25,344 nt of DNA from Paraphysomonas bandaiensis (GCA_965644295.1 CBFFRP010000250.1:1-25344); one strand, 5' to 3'; shown: positions 9,701 to 18,609, numbered from the stretch's first letter. Program-made: numbers and translations. The notes: a model not told the origin generated them from the sequence alone.

Positions 9701-9792
9701 TTGCTAAACTGGTTAAAAAATTCAATCGATTCGTGGAGAAATGTATTATAATCGATGGAACGCTCGTATCAGAGGTATTTTTTTCGTGTTGA
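6294..9792 (+). CDS. Open 3' part of PKS/NRPS: Cy(C-term)-A-T-TE, one intron
   Basis: The segment joins an open frame up to 8953 with 9003-9792 (stop TGA) after removal of a 49-nt intron. The ~6294 boundary is not a start: homology continues upstream in another frame, and the break is near the A6/T5 runs at 6310-6325. Order: C-terminal half of a Cy domain (to ~6785), adenylation domain (~6920-8540), carrier (~8570-8830, LGGNS) and thioesterase (~8860-9790). It is the terminal module of an assembly line: it loads an amino acid, cyclises or condenses it, and releases the product. Bacterial NRPS lack introns, so a spliceosomal intron in the TE argues that this is resident eukaryotic DNA and not contamination. 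A candidate poly(A) signal follows at 9963. Confidence 0.88.
6786..8335 (+). repeat. Near-identical A-domain block, copy 2
   Basis: This is the open-frame partner of 3310-4868, covering the last helix of the Cy domain through the A8 region of the A domain. The borders are not at domain ends: identity stops inside the C-terminal subdomain. A recombination tract would look like this; a clean module duplication would not. Confidence 0.9.
6920..8540 (+). other. Adenylation (A) domain 2, intact, Cys-like pocket
   Basis: All core motifs are readable in one frame: AQCVYLPMDSRSWPEHRV, LIYTSGSTGVPKG, FDLSVYDIFG, GGATEAAIWSN, YIGGAGVAKGYYNNP, LFRTGDLGR, GREDSQVKVNGFRIELGE and ANGKVERSRLP with the A10 lysine. 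The GGATEAxIWS form of A5 and the FDLSVYDIFG form of A4 are typical of A domains paired with Cy domains (pyochelin, yersiniabactin and bacitracin type). Aligning the pocket by eye to the GrsA positions gives D-L-Y-D-Y-S-M-I-W-K, against D-L-Y-N-L-S-L-I-W-K as I recall it for Cys. Seven of ten agree, so cysteine is the best guess and Ser/Thr cannot be excluded. No methyltransferase insertion is present between A8 and A10. Confidence 0.88.
8570..8830 (+). other. Peptidyl carrier (T) domain 2
   Basis: The frame reads DSFFALGGNSVSAIQLLFRI followed by ISVQELFAAPTVCGIAATI, the full carrier signature. The phosphopantetheine serine is the codon at 8703-8705. Asn replaces the more usual Asp or His before the serine (LGGNS), which is a known variant. 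It sits between A domain 2 and the thioesterase, as expected for a terminal carrier. Confidence 0.88.
8860..9792 (+). other. Terminal thioesterase (TE) domain 2, interrupted by intron
   Basis: The domain opens with VPLLLFNPAGATGL and, after splicing, continues CYSDLSEHLDGKYPVYCLDD. This is the usual TE start (LFxxNPAGxxGxxYxxLAxxLxxxxPVYxLD). The nucleophile elbow GGWSYGGVVA has its serine at 9223-9225, and IVLFDAPL supplies a candidate acid. GSHFTMLFG carries the histidine at 9664-9666. It would hydrolyse or macrocyclise the finished chain from carrier 2. The final ~40 residues after the histidine form a basic helix and a short tail, and the stop is at 9790-9792. Confidence 0.85.
8954..9002 (+). 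other. Spliceosomal intron (49 nt) in TE domain
   Basis: The donor is GTAAGT and the acceptor TTCACAG. Removal restores an unbroken TE start (GATGL joined to CYSDL), with the split codon TG|T giving the conserved Cys. Without splicing, the frame hits a TAA overlapping the donor at 8955-8957. The size and splice sites match the other introns resolved in this window. Confidence 0.9.
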
Positions 9793-10237
9793 CAAATTTC
9801 TCCATCATATGACACCTCTAATAGAGCATTCTACAATCAATATGTGTTTTGACTTTTCGGCGTCTTGTTGCTTTTGCACTCAGCATGGAATATCATGTGG
9901 TTTCACACATTATCATTCCATCGTGCTTTGTGTTAAACACAACGAATACGTTTTCTATCAGTAATAAATATATATATCATTAACGATAGATACTGGCTTG
10001 TTATTTCTAGCTGATACCTTTCGATTTGTACTATATATTGGTTGGATTTATTTCGAGTAAGATTTAAGTGTATTTGAGAAGTACGATATGAATAGAAAAT
10101 TAGTACAATTGTCTACAAGAATACTGTATATAATATATTCCTTCCACTCATAGAAATATATGTATGACGCCAAAAAAATTAATTAGATTATATGATACAA
10201 TAGTATGTATCGTAATATTTGTTGTATACTTCAACTG
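9793..10237. other. AT-rich spacer between convergent genes
   Basis: This lies between the 3' end of the megasynthase and the 3' end of the minus-strand CaaX-box gene. Apart from the AATAAA at 9963 I see only AT-rich sequence with (AT) runs near 9967 and 10128, and no coding signal or RNA gene. Confidence 0.6.
9963..9968 (+). terminator. Candidate poly(A) signal AATAAA
   Basis: AATAAA lies about 170 nt after the megasynthase stop, in AT-rich DNA. Such hexamers arise by chance in this composition, so support is modest. Confidence 0.35.
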
Positions 10238-11752
10238 TCACATAACAGTACATCCATCCTCTCGACGTTGTGCTCTTTCTAGCAACGGAACAATATCTCT
10301 GGCGTGTAAGTAATTCGAGCTGTCGGCAAATTTTTTGTGAAGATCGACATAGAACTTGCTGCGAGGGTTGTTGTAAAAGTATATATCATACTCCTTCGTG
10401 GTATGGATTCTACCCAGTAATTCATCAAGTGTGTACTTGGAGAACGGAAGGTCTTCATACATGGCATTGATATCGTCTGGGTTAAGAGATGCAACAAGAT
10501 GACTAACAAGCCAAAAACCCCTCGTGTAAGGAAAAGTTGGACCTTCGAATCTTTACAAGATACAATAAGTTCAAATATATATGGGCCTGAAGCAGACTAC
10601 CTTAAGACGCGCTCCTTCTCTTCTTCATAGGACGCAATTTCATTAGTAAAACTTAGGGGATCAACTCCGCGCATCTACAAAAAGAAACTCATAAATTGCA
10701 ATATACCCCTACGACTAGTTCACCTTTAGTACGACATCTCCTTCGTCCTCTTCCAGAAGCGCTTTACGGCCTACATCTCTCATCCAATCGCAACCCGAAC
10801 TTTGTGCCCCAACACACGATATGAAGGTCAGCGGTGTGTGGGAGCTGTCACTACGCTCCCAAACAAAAGATCGTAGTTTCTCTAGAGAGGCATCAGTTGG
10901 AAGTGTTGCAGCTAGAACATAGTGGGCAGTTGGCTCATGCAGGTGTTGCGTGTGCCCTATACTTTCTTGTAGGGCAGTTAATACCGGGCAAGAAGTACTG
11001 AGAAGCCCTCCTTCTCGCTCTACTGCTCTAAAAGCGGACGCTATAGTCGAATGAGCTTCTCTCATAAACTCACTTGGAGGGCGCCCTCGGGGGGAAAGGG
11101 TCGCCACTCGAGGACACTGCATAAATCGGATAGATATGCTCCGCACTGGTATAAAAGCCAGTAAGTCTACAAATATATGAAGCTTGTTCTGCGTCTCCCT
11201 CCAGCGGGACATGGGAGCTTCTTCATCAGATTCGGAGCCTGAACTATTGTCGCCGTGCTCTCTCTGATGACCAGTGGCAAGAGTATTCCTATCGTAAGAC
11301 ATCACATTGGTACAAAGTGATACATGAAACTCTTACTCAACGTCATCGGTCATAGACGCATTGTCCCCAATGATAAAATTCAAGTGGTAGTTTCTTAGAG
11401 CGAGCAGCTTATCGAGCAGCCCTATGGGTATATTATACTGCTCAAAGTACTGACATATCTCTTCAAATAGATGCATCCGCTCATGAGGGACCCCTGAGAC
11501 AAACTCCCTGCAGTACTCGGGTGATCTCATGGTCCGTCGAGCGGCTGTAACGCTCTCTGCAAGCCTGCATTCCATATTGATCCCTGTGTCCCTCTCTATC
11601 GCTATACTCGCATGCTCCGCCTCATCTATGCTAGATACTATAGCCAGACGATTCGACTCATCGTACTGGTAGTACTTCTCCAACAACATACCAGATGTAT
11701 GCTCTCGTCGCTCATGCAGAGCTCCGTCTTTAAATATATATCTCCTCGGCAT
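10238..11752 (-). CDS. 455-aa protein with C-terminal CaaX-like box (4 exons)
   Basis: Exons, in transcript order, are 11752-11337, 11288-10724, 10674-10601 and 10550-10238. The introns are 48, 49 and 50 nt with donors GTAAGA, GTGAAC and GTAGTC and acceptors ATAG, TGTAG and AAAG. The joined exons total 1368 nt, exactly 456 codons with the stop. The start is the first ATG (MPRRYIFKDG), with a TATATATA stretch about 20-30 nt upstream. I do not recognise a family with confidence. The N-terminal ~138 residues are charged, and a linker with SGSESDEEA follows. The C-terminal half (from about residue 160) has the strand/helix rhythm of a von Willebrand A-like fold without a convincing MIDAS motif. 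The protein ends DGCTVM, a CaaX-type prenylation motif with Met in the last place (farnesyl-like), suggesting membrane attachment. Exon structure is well supported; function is unknown. Confidence 0.82.
10551..10600 (-). other. Intron 3 (50 nt) of CaaX-box gene
   Basis: GTAGTC to TAAAG. Joining restores ERVLR-FEGPTF and leads in frame through to the CTVM terminus. The donor is weak, but the frame arithmetic over all four exons is exact. Confidence 0.75.
10675..10723 (-). other. Intron 2 (49 nt) of CaaX-box gene
   Basis: GTGAAC to TTTGTAG, phase 0. It joins GDVVLK to MRGVDPL; read-through meets a stop three codons in. Confidence 0.8.
11289..11336 (-). other. Intron 1 (48 nt) of CaaX-box gene
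   Basis: GTAAGA to ATAG. Removing it joins DDVE to NTLATGHQ in frame and bypasses the stop that follows exon 1. Confidence 0.85.
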
Positions 11753-13320
11753 TATGAGTTCCTTGTGGCTCTATATATACATACATACATACACAGTGCT
11801 GTGCTGTCGATGTACACTGTCTTCAAAGTCATCTGCAGTTGAAATTGGCTTACCCTCCCGAAGTTGAAGACTCTTCATCATTATGATTTTCTCCACGTTA
11901 CAACCAATTATATGCTAGCTATCATATTTGATTTGCTGGAGTGGGATGTAGTGTTGTTCTTCAACATTGAGAACTGCAGACTCGTAGGAAGTCATATGCT
12001 GCTGCTGGTGTTTCCCTGCGAACAGAATTTCATCCTCTCTGGATTGGTCAAGCCGAAATCTTGAAAAGCAATTGTAGCTACAAATGCTGCTGTATTTGGT
12101 GTATAGACGGTATTCTTATATTCACTGCAATACAATACAGGAATCGATTAATATCCAATGATTTCCGAACTCTTGATGATGATTAGTCTAGTTGTATGTT
12201 GTGGTATATGATGAAGAGTGCATGGAACGATGGGATGTGGTAACTCCTTCTGTGATGTATGGATTTACTTACTGTGTGATTGTGAGGCACGCAACTGGAT
12301 CATCATTCTTTTATCAGCTTGATCTCGCTCTGTGTTGGTTGTTGTCGCTTACACTTTCATCTGTTCAGCGCTTTACATTCCAAGGAAGCTGGTTTATTAC
12401 ATAGGGGTATAACCACACAGAAGATACCAAAAGATCAAATCAATTAGTCACAAAGACTCGATAAAGCTGTATTCCAGTATACAGAAACTACACTAAGTTA
12501 TGATGACTTTGTGTTAGGTTTTTTGGTGTGTCTGAAGGCATTTAGTGCCACAGAAGCTTTAAATAACCCTCTGGTTTCGTATCAGTTATAATTTTTCAGT
12601 TCGGCAATGAGGTTTCAACCTGAGTTCCTCTACAGTAAATTTTCTAGGGTTAAACGCCTCTTAAATTATCGTTGACGATGGATGAAGATGTAACAATTAT
12701 TGGTTCCGTCAATCATCCGAAGATCGATGACTTCCTCTGCTTTGAACTGAGATCCCGTATATAGGACCCTTTTCACTCGACACGCAACCTCATAGTAAGC
12801 CTTTGTTGCTTAACATTAGCATTGATTCAGTTGTCATGATGTGTGTGTAACGCTGGGTATATTGTGTGCACCACATAACCATTACATTGAGCACTAGTTC
12901 CTGCTGTGATTGCTCTATATACAGCGGTTTACTTTTCTGACACCAAAGATATATATTATTATTACAGATAACTACTCATGTTGTGGACGTTATATGTGCC
13001 AGTATTTTTCTGTATCATATATATACAGTTGTATGGTTCATACGTGATGCACAGAAACACTGCGCACTGTGCCGTGTCCTTTTCGGTATACTGATTTTTA
13101 GAATTGGACTTTATACTAAAGTTAACTTTGCTCCGCACGTAAACCTTAAACTTTAATTGTTGCACTCAACGTACTTTCAAGGAAGAATTATAATTATTAA
13201 TCTCAACACTTCAAAAAATATACATATATGAATGAAGATATAATCTTAATAATAGTAAGAAGAATGCTGTGATTCTTGGAATGCAAAAAGTGCCTAACAA
13301 TGACGATCGTTATAATAACG
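11753..13320. other. Non-coding AT-rich stretch, possible stray exon
   Basis: It begins with a short ATAC tandem run (11777-11795) next to the TATA-like sequence of the minus-strand gene. On the minus strand about 12117-11927 has an open stretch ending at a stop (DQSREDEILFAGKHQQQH... IKYDS), preceded by TTTTCAAG. It could be a 3' exon of an unseen gene, but I found no partner exon and no homology. The rest shows only AT-rich spacer with no RNA gene or transposon that I can support. Confidence 0.35.
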
Positions 13321-13329
13321 TTATTGAAT

Positions 13330-15720
13330 CTTCAACATATACTATTATTAATTCAGTTTGTGATATATTTCATTGAACACTATAATTCACATATACAATT
13401 GTATAATCGAGATTGCCATGATATTAGACTATTACCTATAAAGAATGTGAATGCAGTGGTTGACCGTCGATTGAGGTGGCATCGCATCCAGCCGCTATCA
13501 CAGTATCCTGATAATGTTATGTTGGATCCAGAATATGTCAGTCCTTATTTGGCAATACAGGCAGTTAGATTAGGCAAATCAGAGAATCGTCAAAAGTATT
13601 GACAGCGAATGCAATTTCTGGTCGAGTACACACACCTAAGTGCATCAAAGAGCGAATGAGTTCATTGTAGGGGAAATTCTGAACATAGCTTTGATATGAG
13701 TATGATAGATTGTTGAATTCATGTAGATCATAGTTAAATCAGAGCAACATAGGTGTGGACATGGAATCGCAGTCAGACATGTTAAATTTATCCAGCAGTT
13801 TGATAACATATATTGCTCCTGGCTGAACGTCGTGGTATTTTTGTCGAAATCCTGATTGATGGAAATGCCTAAGTAGTAGTCCAGGGGTCCGAGTTCCGTG
13901 ATTTAGAACTTTTTTTTTGATAAGGCTTTTGAATTCTTGGATGTCGATATCTGACTCCGACGCGATAATGTGGTCATCGACATACATGGCAATTAGCATA
14001 ATTCTGCCGTCGATATGTTTTTTAAATATGCACGAGTCAGATACTAATCTAGTATACCCATGTCTAACATGAAATTAGTACAACATTTATACCAGTTTAG
14101 ACCGGCTTGTTTAGATCCGTAGATACTTTTTAATAATCTGAGTACCTTGATATCGGGGATGTTCATATATGGAGGGGGATACATATGTAGATTTCTTCCT
14201 CAAGGTTGGCATTGATGTAAGCGATGGTAAAATCGATCTCTGGTGGAGTTTGAGATTCACAATAGTTGCAAGGGCGATGATGGTCCGTCGTGATGTCGCC
14301 TTCTTGGCTACAGGGATGTACGTTTCATTGTAATCGATGCCAGGTATTTGGGTGAATCCCTGAGCAACCAGTTGAGCTTTGAATTTTATATCATATATAT
14401 CGCTTTCTTTTAATTTTAAAATTAAGCTTTCCTTTTATGGCTCACGCTCCCGATGGTACCTCTAGTATCCTTTCTTTTGGAGAGTGGAAAATTTTTATTG
14501 ATCGCGTCGATGCAATTTTGAATCGAGAATTGATACGTTTGTGAGCAACTGCTCTATATTCCGTGTATTCCTCGGTATATCGTTAGACGTCGTCTGCAGC
14601 GTGTATAGGTCGTCGAGTTGAATAATACTGCCGCTATTATCCTAGTCCACGGTACGCTACAATTAGTCCTTTTTTCACTTTTATCTGTGTTGTTACGCAG
14701 GTTAGGCCATCATCCGGGCCAATATGTAAGAGTCCTATGAGGTATTTGAAACTCTCAATCGTCCTGGAGGTCTCGTTTTCTATGAATATTTTCGTCAATT
14801 TCTGTAAATATTTTTTATCTGGTGATGGAATACATTCATTGAAGGAAACGTGTCCTGATAATACAAAACCTCTTAGTGCCGGGACAAAGGTTATGTAACC
14901 CGGTCCATCCTCACGATAACCCATAAAATAGCCGGATAAACGATGTCTGTCCCAATTGTTCCTTCGAAGGCTGGAATCAATATTTACAAAACATTTACAT
15001 CCCCAATTCCTGCGTAGCTCAGATCGGGGATTTCATTTTCAACGAATTGTAACATAAATCCCTTTGCAGTTGAGCATGACAATGTGTTTTTCAGATATAT
15101 GTAGATGTGTTTCACAGCATCATGTTCCCAGAAATTGGCCGCAAGGCCAGAATCCATTAGACTGATGAGTGCTCGTTGTTTAATCGTTCTCCAGGTCGTT
15201 CCTGAAATGGATTATCGTCGGGGGTATAGGGAGAATTAACAGTCTACCTATAAGGAGGTAATCCAATGCTTTACTGGATATTAATTCTGGCTACAGTCGG
15301 CGTGATAATGTTTACCTTTACTCCGCAGGTATGTAATGATACTCCGGATAGAATCGATGACAAAGTCTTCATCTCTCGTTTTTACGTAAAAATTTCATTT
15401 GACGGGAGGCTTTTCATTGCTTTTATATGGGACTTTCCGCTCACACAAACCACCAGGGAGAGAGGCAGCACTAATCTCTACCTTCGTAAGCTTGACACCT
15501 AGAGATTGTATTGCTTTCTGTGTAAACCCGATGGAAGCGTGTGCGAGTCTTTTGTATTCTAAGACCCTCAACAAAGTCGGACTCGCACCTTTTCGTGGTG
15601 TTCTGGGGGATAAGTACCGGAGATATTTCTCCGGGAAACTAACGTGAGCCGCAAACATAGTCAGCAGATATATGTTCTGCCCACTCATAGCCAAATGCTT
15701 GTGTGGTACAAGGGACACTA
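13330..15720 (-). mobile_element. Degenerate Ty1/copia retrotransposon pol relic
   Basis: Reading the minus strand from high to low coordinates, frames follow copia pol order. GAG-pre-integrase RLAHASIGF is at about 15560-15530. Integrase core traces (KTRDEDFVID, ALISLMDSGLAANFW) lie between 15400 and 15120, followed by FMGYREDGPGYI at about 14930-14895. RT has [19 protein letters not shown] at about 14375-14320, LEEEIYI, and [16 protein letters not shown], with catalytic YVDD at 13984-13973. Then come CDSMSTPM and FPYNELIRSLMHLG-TRPEIAFAVN near 13670-13610. RNase H has GYCDSGW-RRSTTAFTFFIG near 13506-13438. Frame changes and internal stops occur throughout, gag and protease were not found, and no LTR pair was recognised. 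It is an inactive fragment. Confidence 0.85.
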
Positions 15721-15767
15721 ATAAGTGTCACTTGTGTAGACGTCTTTGGGCCCTAACGAATAAACAG

Positions 15768-15850
15768 GCATCCGGGAATGGGCCCACCTCAAGGGCATCC
15801 GGGACAGGGCCCACCAGAAGGGTAACCGGGGTATTGGGCTGCCTGCTGAA
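15768..15850. repeat. 27-bp GC-rich tandem repeat, 2 to 3 units
   Basis: Two 27-nt units (15768-15794 and 15795-15821) begin GCATCCGGGA and share GGGCCCACC and AAGG. A third decayed unit starts at 15822, and another GCATCCGGGA lies near 15856. The period is a multiple of three, so it could once have been coding; the minus-strand reading gives Gly/Pro-rich peptide. It stands out from the AT-rich surroundings and lies just beyond the pre-integrase end of the copia relic. Confidence 0.75.
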
Positions 15851-15959
15851 GTTAAGCATCCGGGATGTTCACCTTAAGAACTCAAAAAACCTGAAGTCAG
15901 CAGATGTCAGGTATATCAACATTCTGCTTGCTCCCTGTGTTTGCTTTGAGTGATTGATG

Positions 15960-16360
15960 CTGAGTATGAGTTCACATTATTCGGTATCTGTGTGGCCAAT
16001 GACCGAGGTAATGCGTCAAACTTTCCTCATGGATGCATGGCAATGACAATGATGTGATTGGACCTGTCATGTCTTCTCACACGTCTACTGCCTAGTCTTG
16101 GTTTCTCCTGACCCAGGTCATTGAGATTATATCAAGGCTCTGGCACTGTTCTCCAAGCAGTGTCAGGTACATTTGTGGTGCTTTTATGTTATTCTTGCTT
16201 AGTAGGTTTTCATCCGAGCGGGGAAGGTGCACGGTTTCCTACTAGTGTAAGTCACTCGGGAGAAGAGTGCAAGGTGGATGCATGTGCTGGACGAGTGCAC
16301 ACAATGGAGGGAAGACATCGGAGTCAGCTTGAATTTGTAAGATTTTGGTAGATGTCTGTT
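15960..16360. other. Spacer downstream of the glycosylasparaginase stop
   Basis: I searched all three minus-strand frames here for the missing C-terminal end of glycosylasparaginase (GAVxA / GAAC type motifs) and did not find it. Short open frames exist on both strands without recognisable homology. Confidence 0.5.
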
Positions 16361-17282
16361 TCATGCGTCAGTTGTGGGGTCATCTCCCATTTCCATATAC
16401 ATAACACCTGCAAACGTCGGAGAGAAACGCATCATCACGTCCCCATCACCGGTGGCAGCGCATCCACCTACTGAGCCATTCACATAGCATCCAGATCCTG
16501 CAATAGGGGAGTCACCCACACGACCTCGAACCTTGTGGTTGGCACCATTGGTTGTTGTTCCACAGGACATATGTCCGAACTCATCAATAGCCACAATCCC
16601 AATGGTGTCATGATTATCGTTGGTGGCCCATGGAATGTGTACCCTTGTTTTGTGTTCCCGTTCCAACAGCAATGAAGACGAAGGGTGAGGGTAGGGCCCG
16701 CAGCTGTCTTCACATCCCTCAAGATTCTGATAAAAATTAGGTTGGCATCCACTTTCTCGCCACTGCGCAAACTCTTGCAACGATTCACTTGTCGCTGTGT
16801 TTTGCGCTTGAGCTCCAATCATATGTGCAAATTCTTCTGCGCCAGAACCCACTAAAAGTGTATGGGTAGTATACTCCATCACTGCACGGGCAATGCTGGC
16901 TGCATTTCTGTATCCTGACAAGAACGCTACTGATCCGACATCCATCTAAAATATATTAACTATGAGCATACAATCCATTCGACATAGTTATACTCACACT
17001 CTGTCCATCCATGATCATAGCATCTAACGTAACCCCTGCATGCGTGTCAGGGTGATTGCCGTATCCTACACTTCCATCACACTGATTTACTTCGCATGCA
17101 GTGCATCCAATTTCAACAGCAGTCAGGCAATCTGCCCCGTTACTTAGAGCATCGTATGCAGCTTCTGTCGCCACTGTGAACGGCCCGGCCCATGTGTTGA
17201 CTACTATCTTACACTCACATGTCGCAGCTATACAAAGTAACAGAGCTATTGAACGGCGATGGAACAGAGTGATATGGCTCAT
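16361..17282 (-). CDS. N4-(beta-N-acetylglucosaminyl)-L-asparaginase, C-terminally short
   Basis: Exons 17282-16998 and 16945-16361 give 289 aa. The N terminus is a signal peptide (RRSIALLLCIAATCEC), then KIVVNTWAGPF, the start of the mature family. VGYGNHPDTHAGVTLDAMIMDG is followed across the intron by MDVGSVAFL and HTLLVG. The autocleavage site and nucleophile are in NHDTIGIVAID; this Thr becomes the N terminus of the beta subunit. Substrate-binding blocks RVGDSPIAGSGCYV and GCAATGDGDVMMRFSP follow. The enzyme removes the GlcNAc-Asn link in lysosomal or secretory glycoprotein breakdown. It is odd that the frame stops right after YMEMGDDPTTDA, about 50 residues before the family's usual end, with no donor site or later match visible. 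It may be truncated or decaying. It is divergent to the HAD gene. Confidence 0.88.
16946..16997 (-). other. Intron (52 nt) of glycosylasparaginase gene
   Basis: GTGAGT to TTTTAG. Removal joins IMDGQS to MDVGSVAF, which matches the uninterrupted family sequence. Confidence 0.88.
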
Positions 17283-17784
17283 TACTCTCTATAGGTGTTC
17301 TGTCACAAGCAATAAACTGAGTTAGGGGAATGTATAGTATGAGCACAGGAATAATTCCAATAGCTAGTAGGCCTATGGCTGGATACTCTGCGCGTGATGT
17401 AGAGGAGTGCAGTGTGGAGTAGATACTGCAGAAAACAAGCATCACAGGAGAGAAATGTTAATATTATTTACAGAAAGTGCGTAAAAATCTTGGAAATCGT
17501 AATAGAATATCCGGATATATAGATAAAAGTTATCACAGTAGGATCCGATCAGCACATACAGCAGTATCTATACCGAGTACTGTACTAGAAATTCCTACAG
17601 AGTATGTATAAAACGTCAGGACGTATGCTGGTCTATACACGAATTCCAACATGCTGTACTCTGCGGACAGTGTATGGCAGCAAGACATAAACTTGTTGCC
17701 ATCATCTATCTATCCATCTCTTTGTCATTGCCCCACCCGCCAAATATCTAACGTCACTACTCTCAACTATATTTTACGCGTAAT
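17283..17784. other. Divergent intergenic promoter region
   Basis: About 500 bp lie between the divergent starts of the glycosylasparaginase (minus) and HAD (plus) genes. TATAAAA at 17607-17613 is 172 nt before the HAD start codon and is the only core-promoter-like element noticed. No coding signal is supported. Confidence 0.4.
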
Positions 17785-18609
17785 ATGCTCTCTGTTTTAT
17801 CTATTGTTTCCCTGTTGTTGCTCAGCTCAGAGACAGTATCGTCTCAGTCCTCATCTGCATGCCCCTCATACAATGCAAGCAAAATAAAGTTGGTTACTTT
17901 CGATTGTTTTGCTGCGCTCATGGCATGGGAAGGTATAGTTCTTATTGGTGAACTGCTCGAGATAATGTCTTTTCTTTCAGATTCGATGTTCGCTTCAGTG
18001 GCTGAAGTATTGCCGTATTTGAGCACTAATGATGTGCACACTCTCGTCACGAAGTGGGAAAATGCTTATGGTGCCGCTACCAATTCTGTTTTCGAAGAAG
18101 GGGTCACGGGCGCATTTCCATTTAGTTGGCACATTTCGAATTCTCTAAAGGATATTATAAGGGATATGGGGTTAGACATCAGCCGTGATGAGTTTGATGC
18201 GTTGGTCAAGTGCTGGGGGAAACTTACTCCATGGGAAAATACTCAAGAGACACTTGAGATATTAGCCGATGCTAACTATACTATTGGGGCTCTATCTAAT
18301 GGTGATTATTATACACTGGCAACAGCAGTGTCGATATTTCATACCCCTGTGGAGTTCAGCCACATATTTTCCTCTGACTTCCCAGCGGGTGTATTTAAGC
18401 CCCAGCCTGCAATCTACGAACCAACGAAGCATATTGGGTTTGAAGTTGAGGAAATTCTTCACGTTGCTGGTGGTGGGAACGATGCATCTGGTGCTCGTGA
18501 TGCGGGGCTTTTCTCTGCGCTCTTACACAAGCCACCCAAAGACGGTAAAACGGAACCGTGTTTCGTCCTGAATGACATCACTGAGCTTCCCGCTGTACTG
18601 GGACTTTAA
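17785..18609 (+). CDS. Secreted HAD-superfamily protein (2-haloacid dehalogenase-like)
   Basis: The start ATG is followed by a signal peptide (LSVLSIVSLLLLSSETVSS). HAD motif I is VTFDCFAALMAW with the nucleophile Asp. Motif II is ALSNGDYYTL with the Ser, motif III is VFKPQPAIYE with the Lys, and motif IV is AGGGNDASGARDAGL with the Asp. The TPWENTQETLEIL segment before motif II is typical of type II haloacid dehalogenases. Splicing 17933-17980 gives 258 aa; without it 274 aa. Compared with the L-2-haloacid dehalogenase motif FDAYGTLFD, the Thr after motif I is Ala, and the Ser/Asn of the VSSN segment appear as Ala/Gly. True dehalogenation is therefore doubtful and the substrate is unknown. 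A secreted HAD hydrolase is unusual. Confidence 0.85.
   Translation: MLSVLSIVSLLLLSSETVSSQSSSACPSYNASKIKLVTFDCFAALMAWEGIVLIGELLEIMSFLSDSMFASVAEVLPYLSTNDVHTLVTKWENAYGAATNSVFEEGVTGAFPFSWHISNSLKDIIRDMGLDISRDEFDALVKCWGKLTPWENTQETLEILADANYTIGALSNGDYYTLATAVSIFHTPVEFSHIFSSDFPAGVFKPQPAIYEPTKHIGFEVEEILHVAGGGNDASGARDAGLFSALLHKPPKDGKTEPCFVLNDITELPAVLGL
17933..17980 (+). other. Probable in-frame 48-nt intron of the HAD gene
   Basis: GTATAG donor, pyrimidine-rich TCTTTTCTTTCAG acceptor, 48 nt, no stop in frame. Removing it replaces a hydrophobic insert (IVLIGELLEIMSFLS) and joins MAWED to SMFASVAEVLP. This is the spacing found in the family (DW-S-SI..EVA..LP). The length equals the other introns here. 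Confidence 0.8.

Noticed and set aside
13276-13602. Plus-strand open frame of 108 codons
   Set aside because: It lies opposite the RNase H part of the minus-strand copia relic (GYCDSGW, RRSTTAF), which explains the open frame.
15399-15953. Plus-strand frames overlapping the integrase region
   Set aside because: The minus strand gives GAG-pre-integrase and integrase traces in the correct pol order; the plus frames match nothing.
16371-16412. Alternative 52-nt intron in the glycosylasparaginase (GTGTTATG to AAACAG)
   Set aside because: It would remove VMYMEMGDDPT, which matches the family's conserved VEYMRRGEDPT, and the sequence after it does not restore the missing end.
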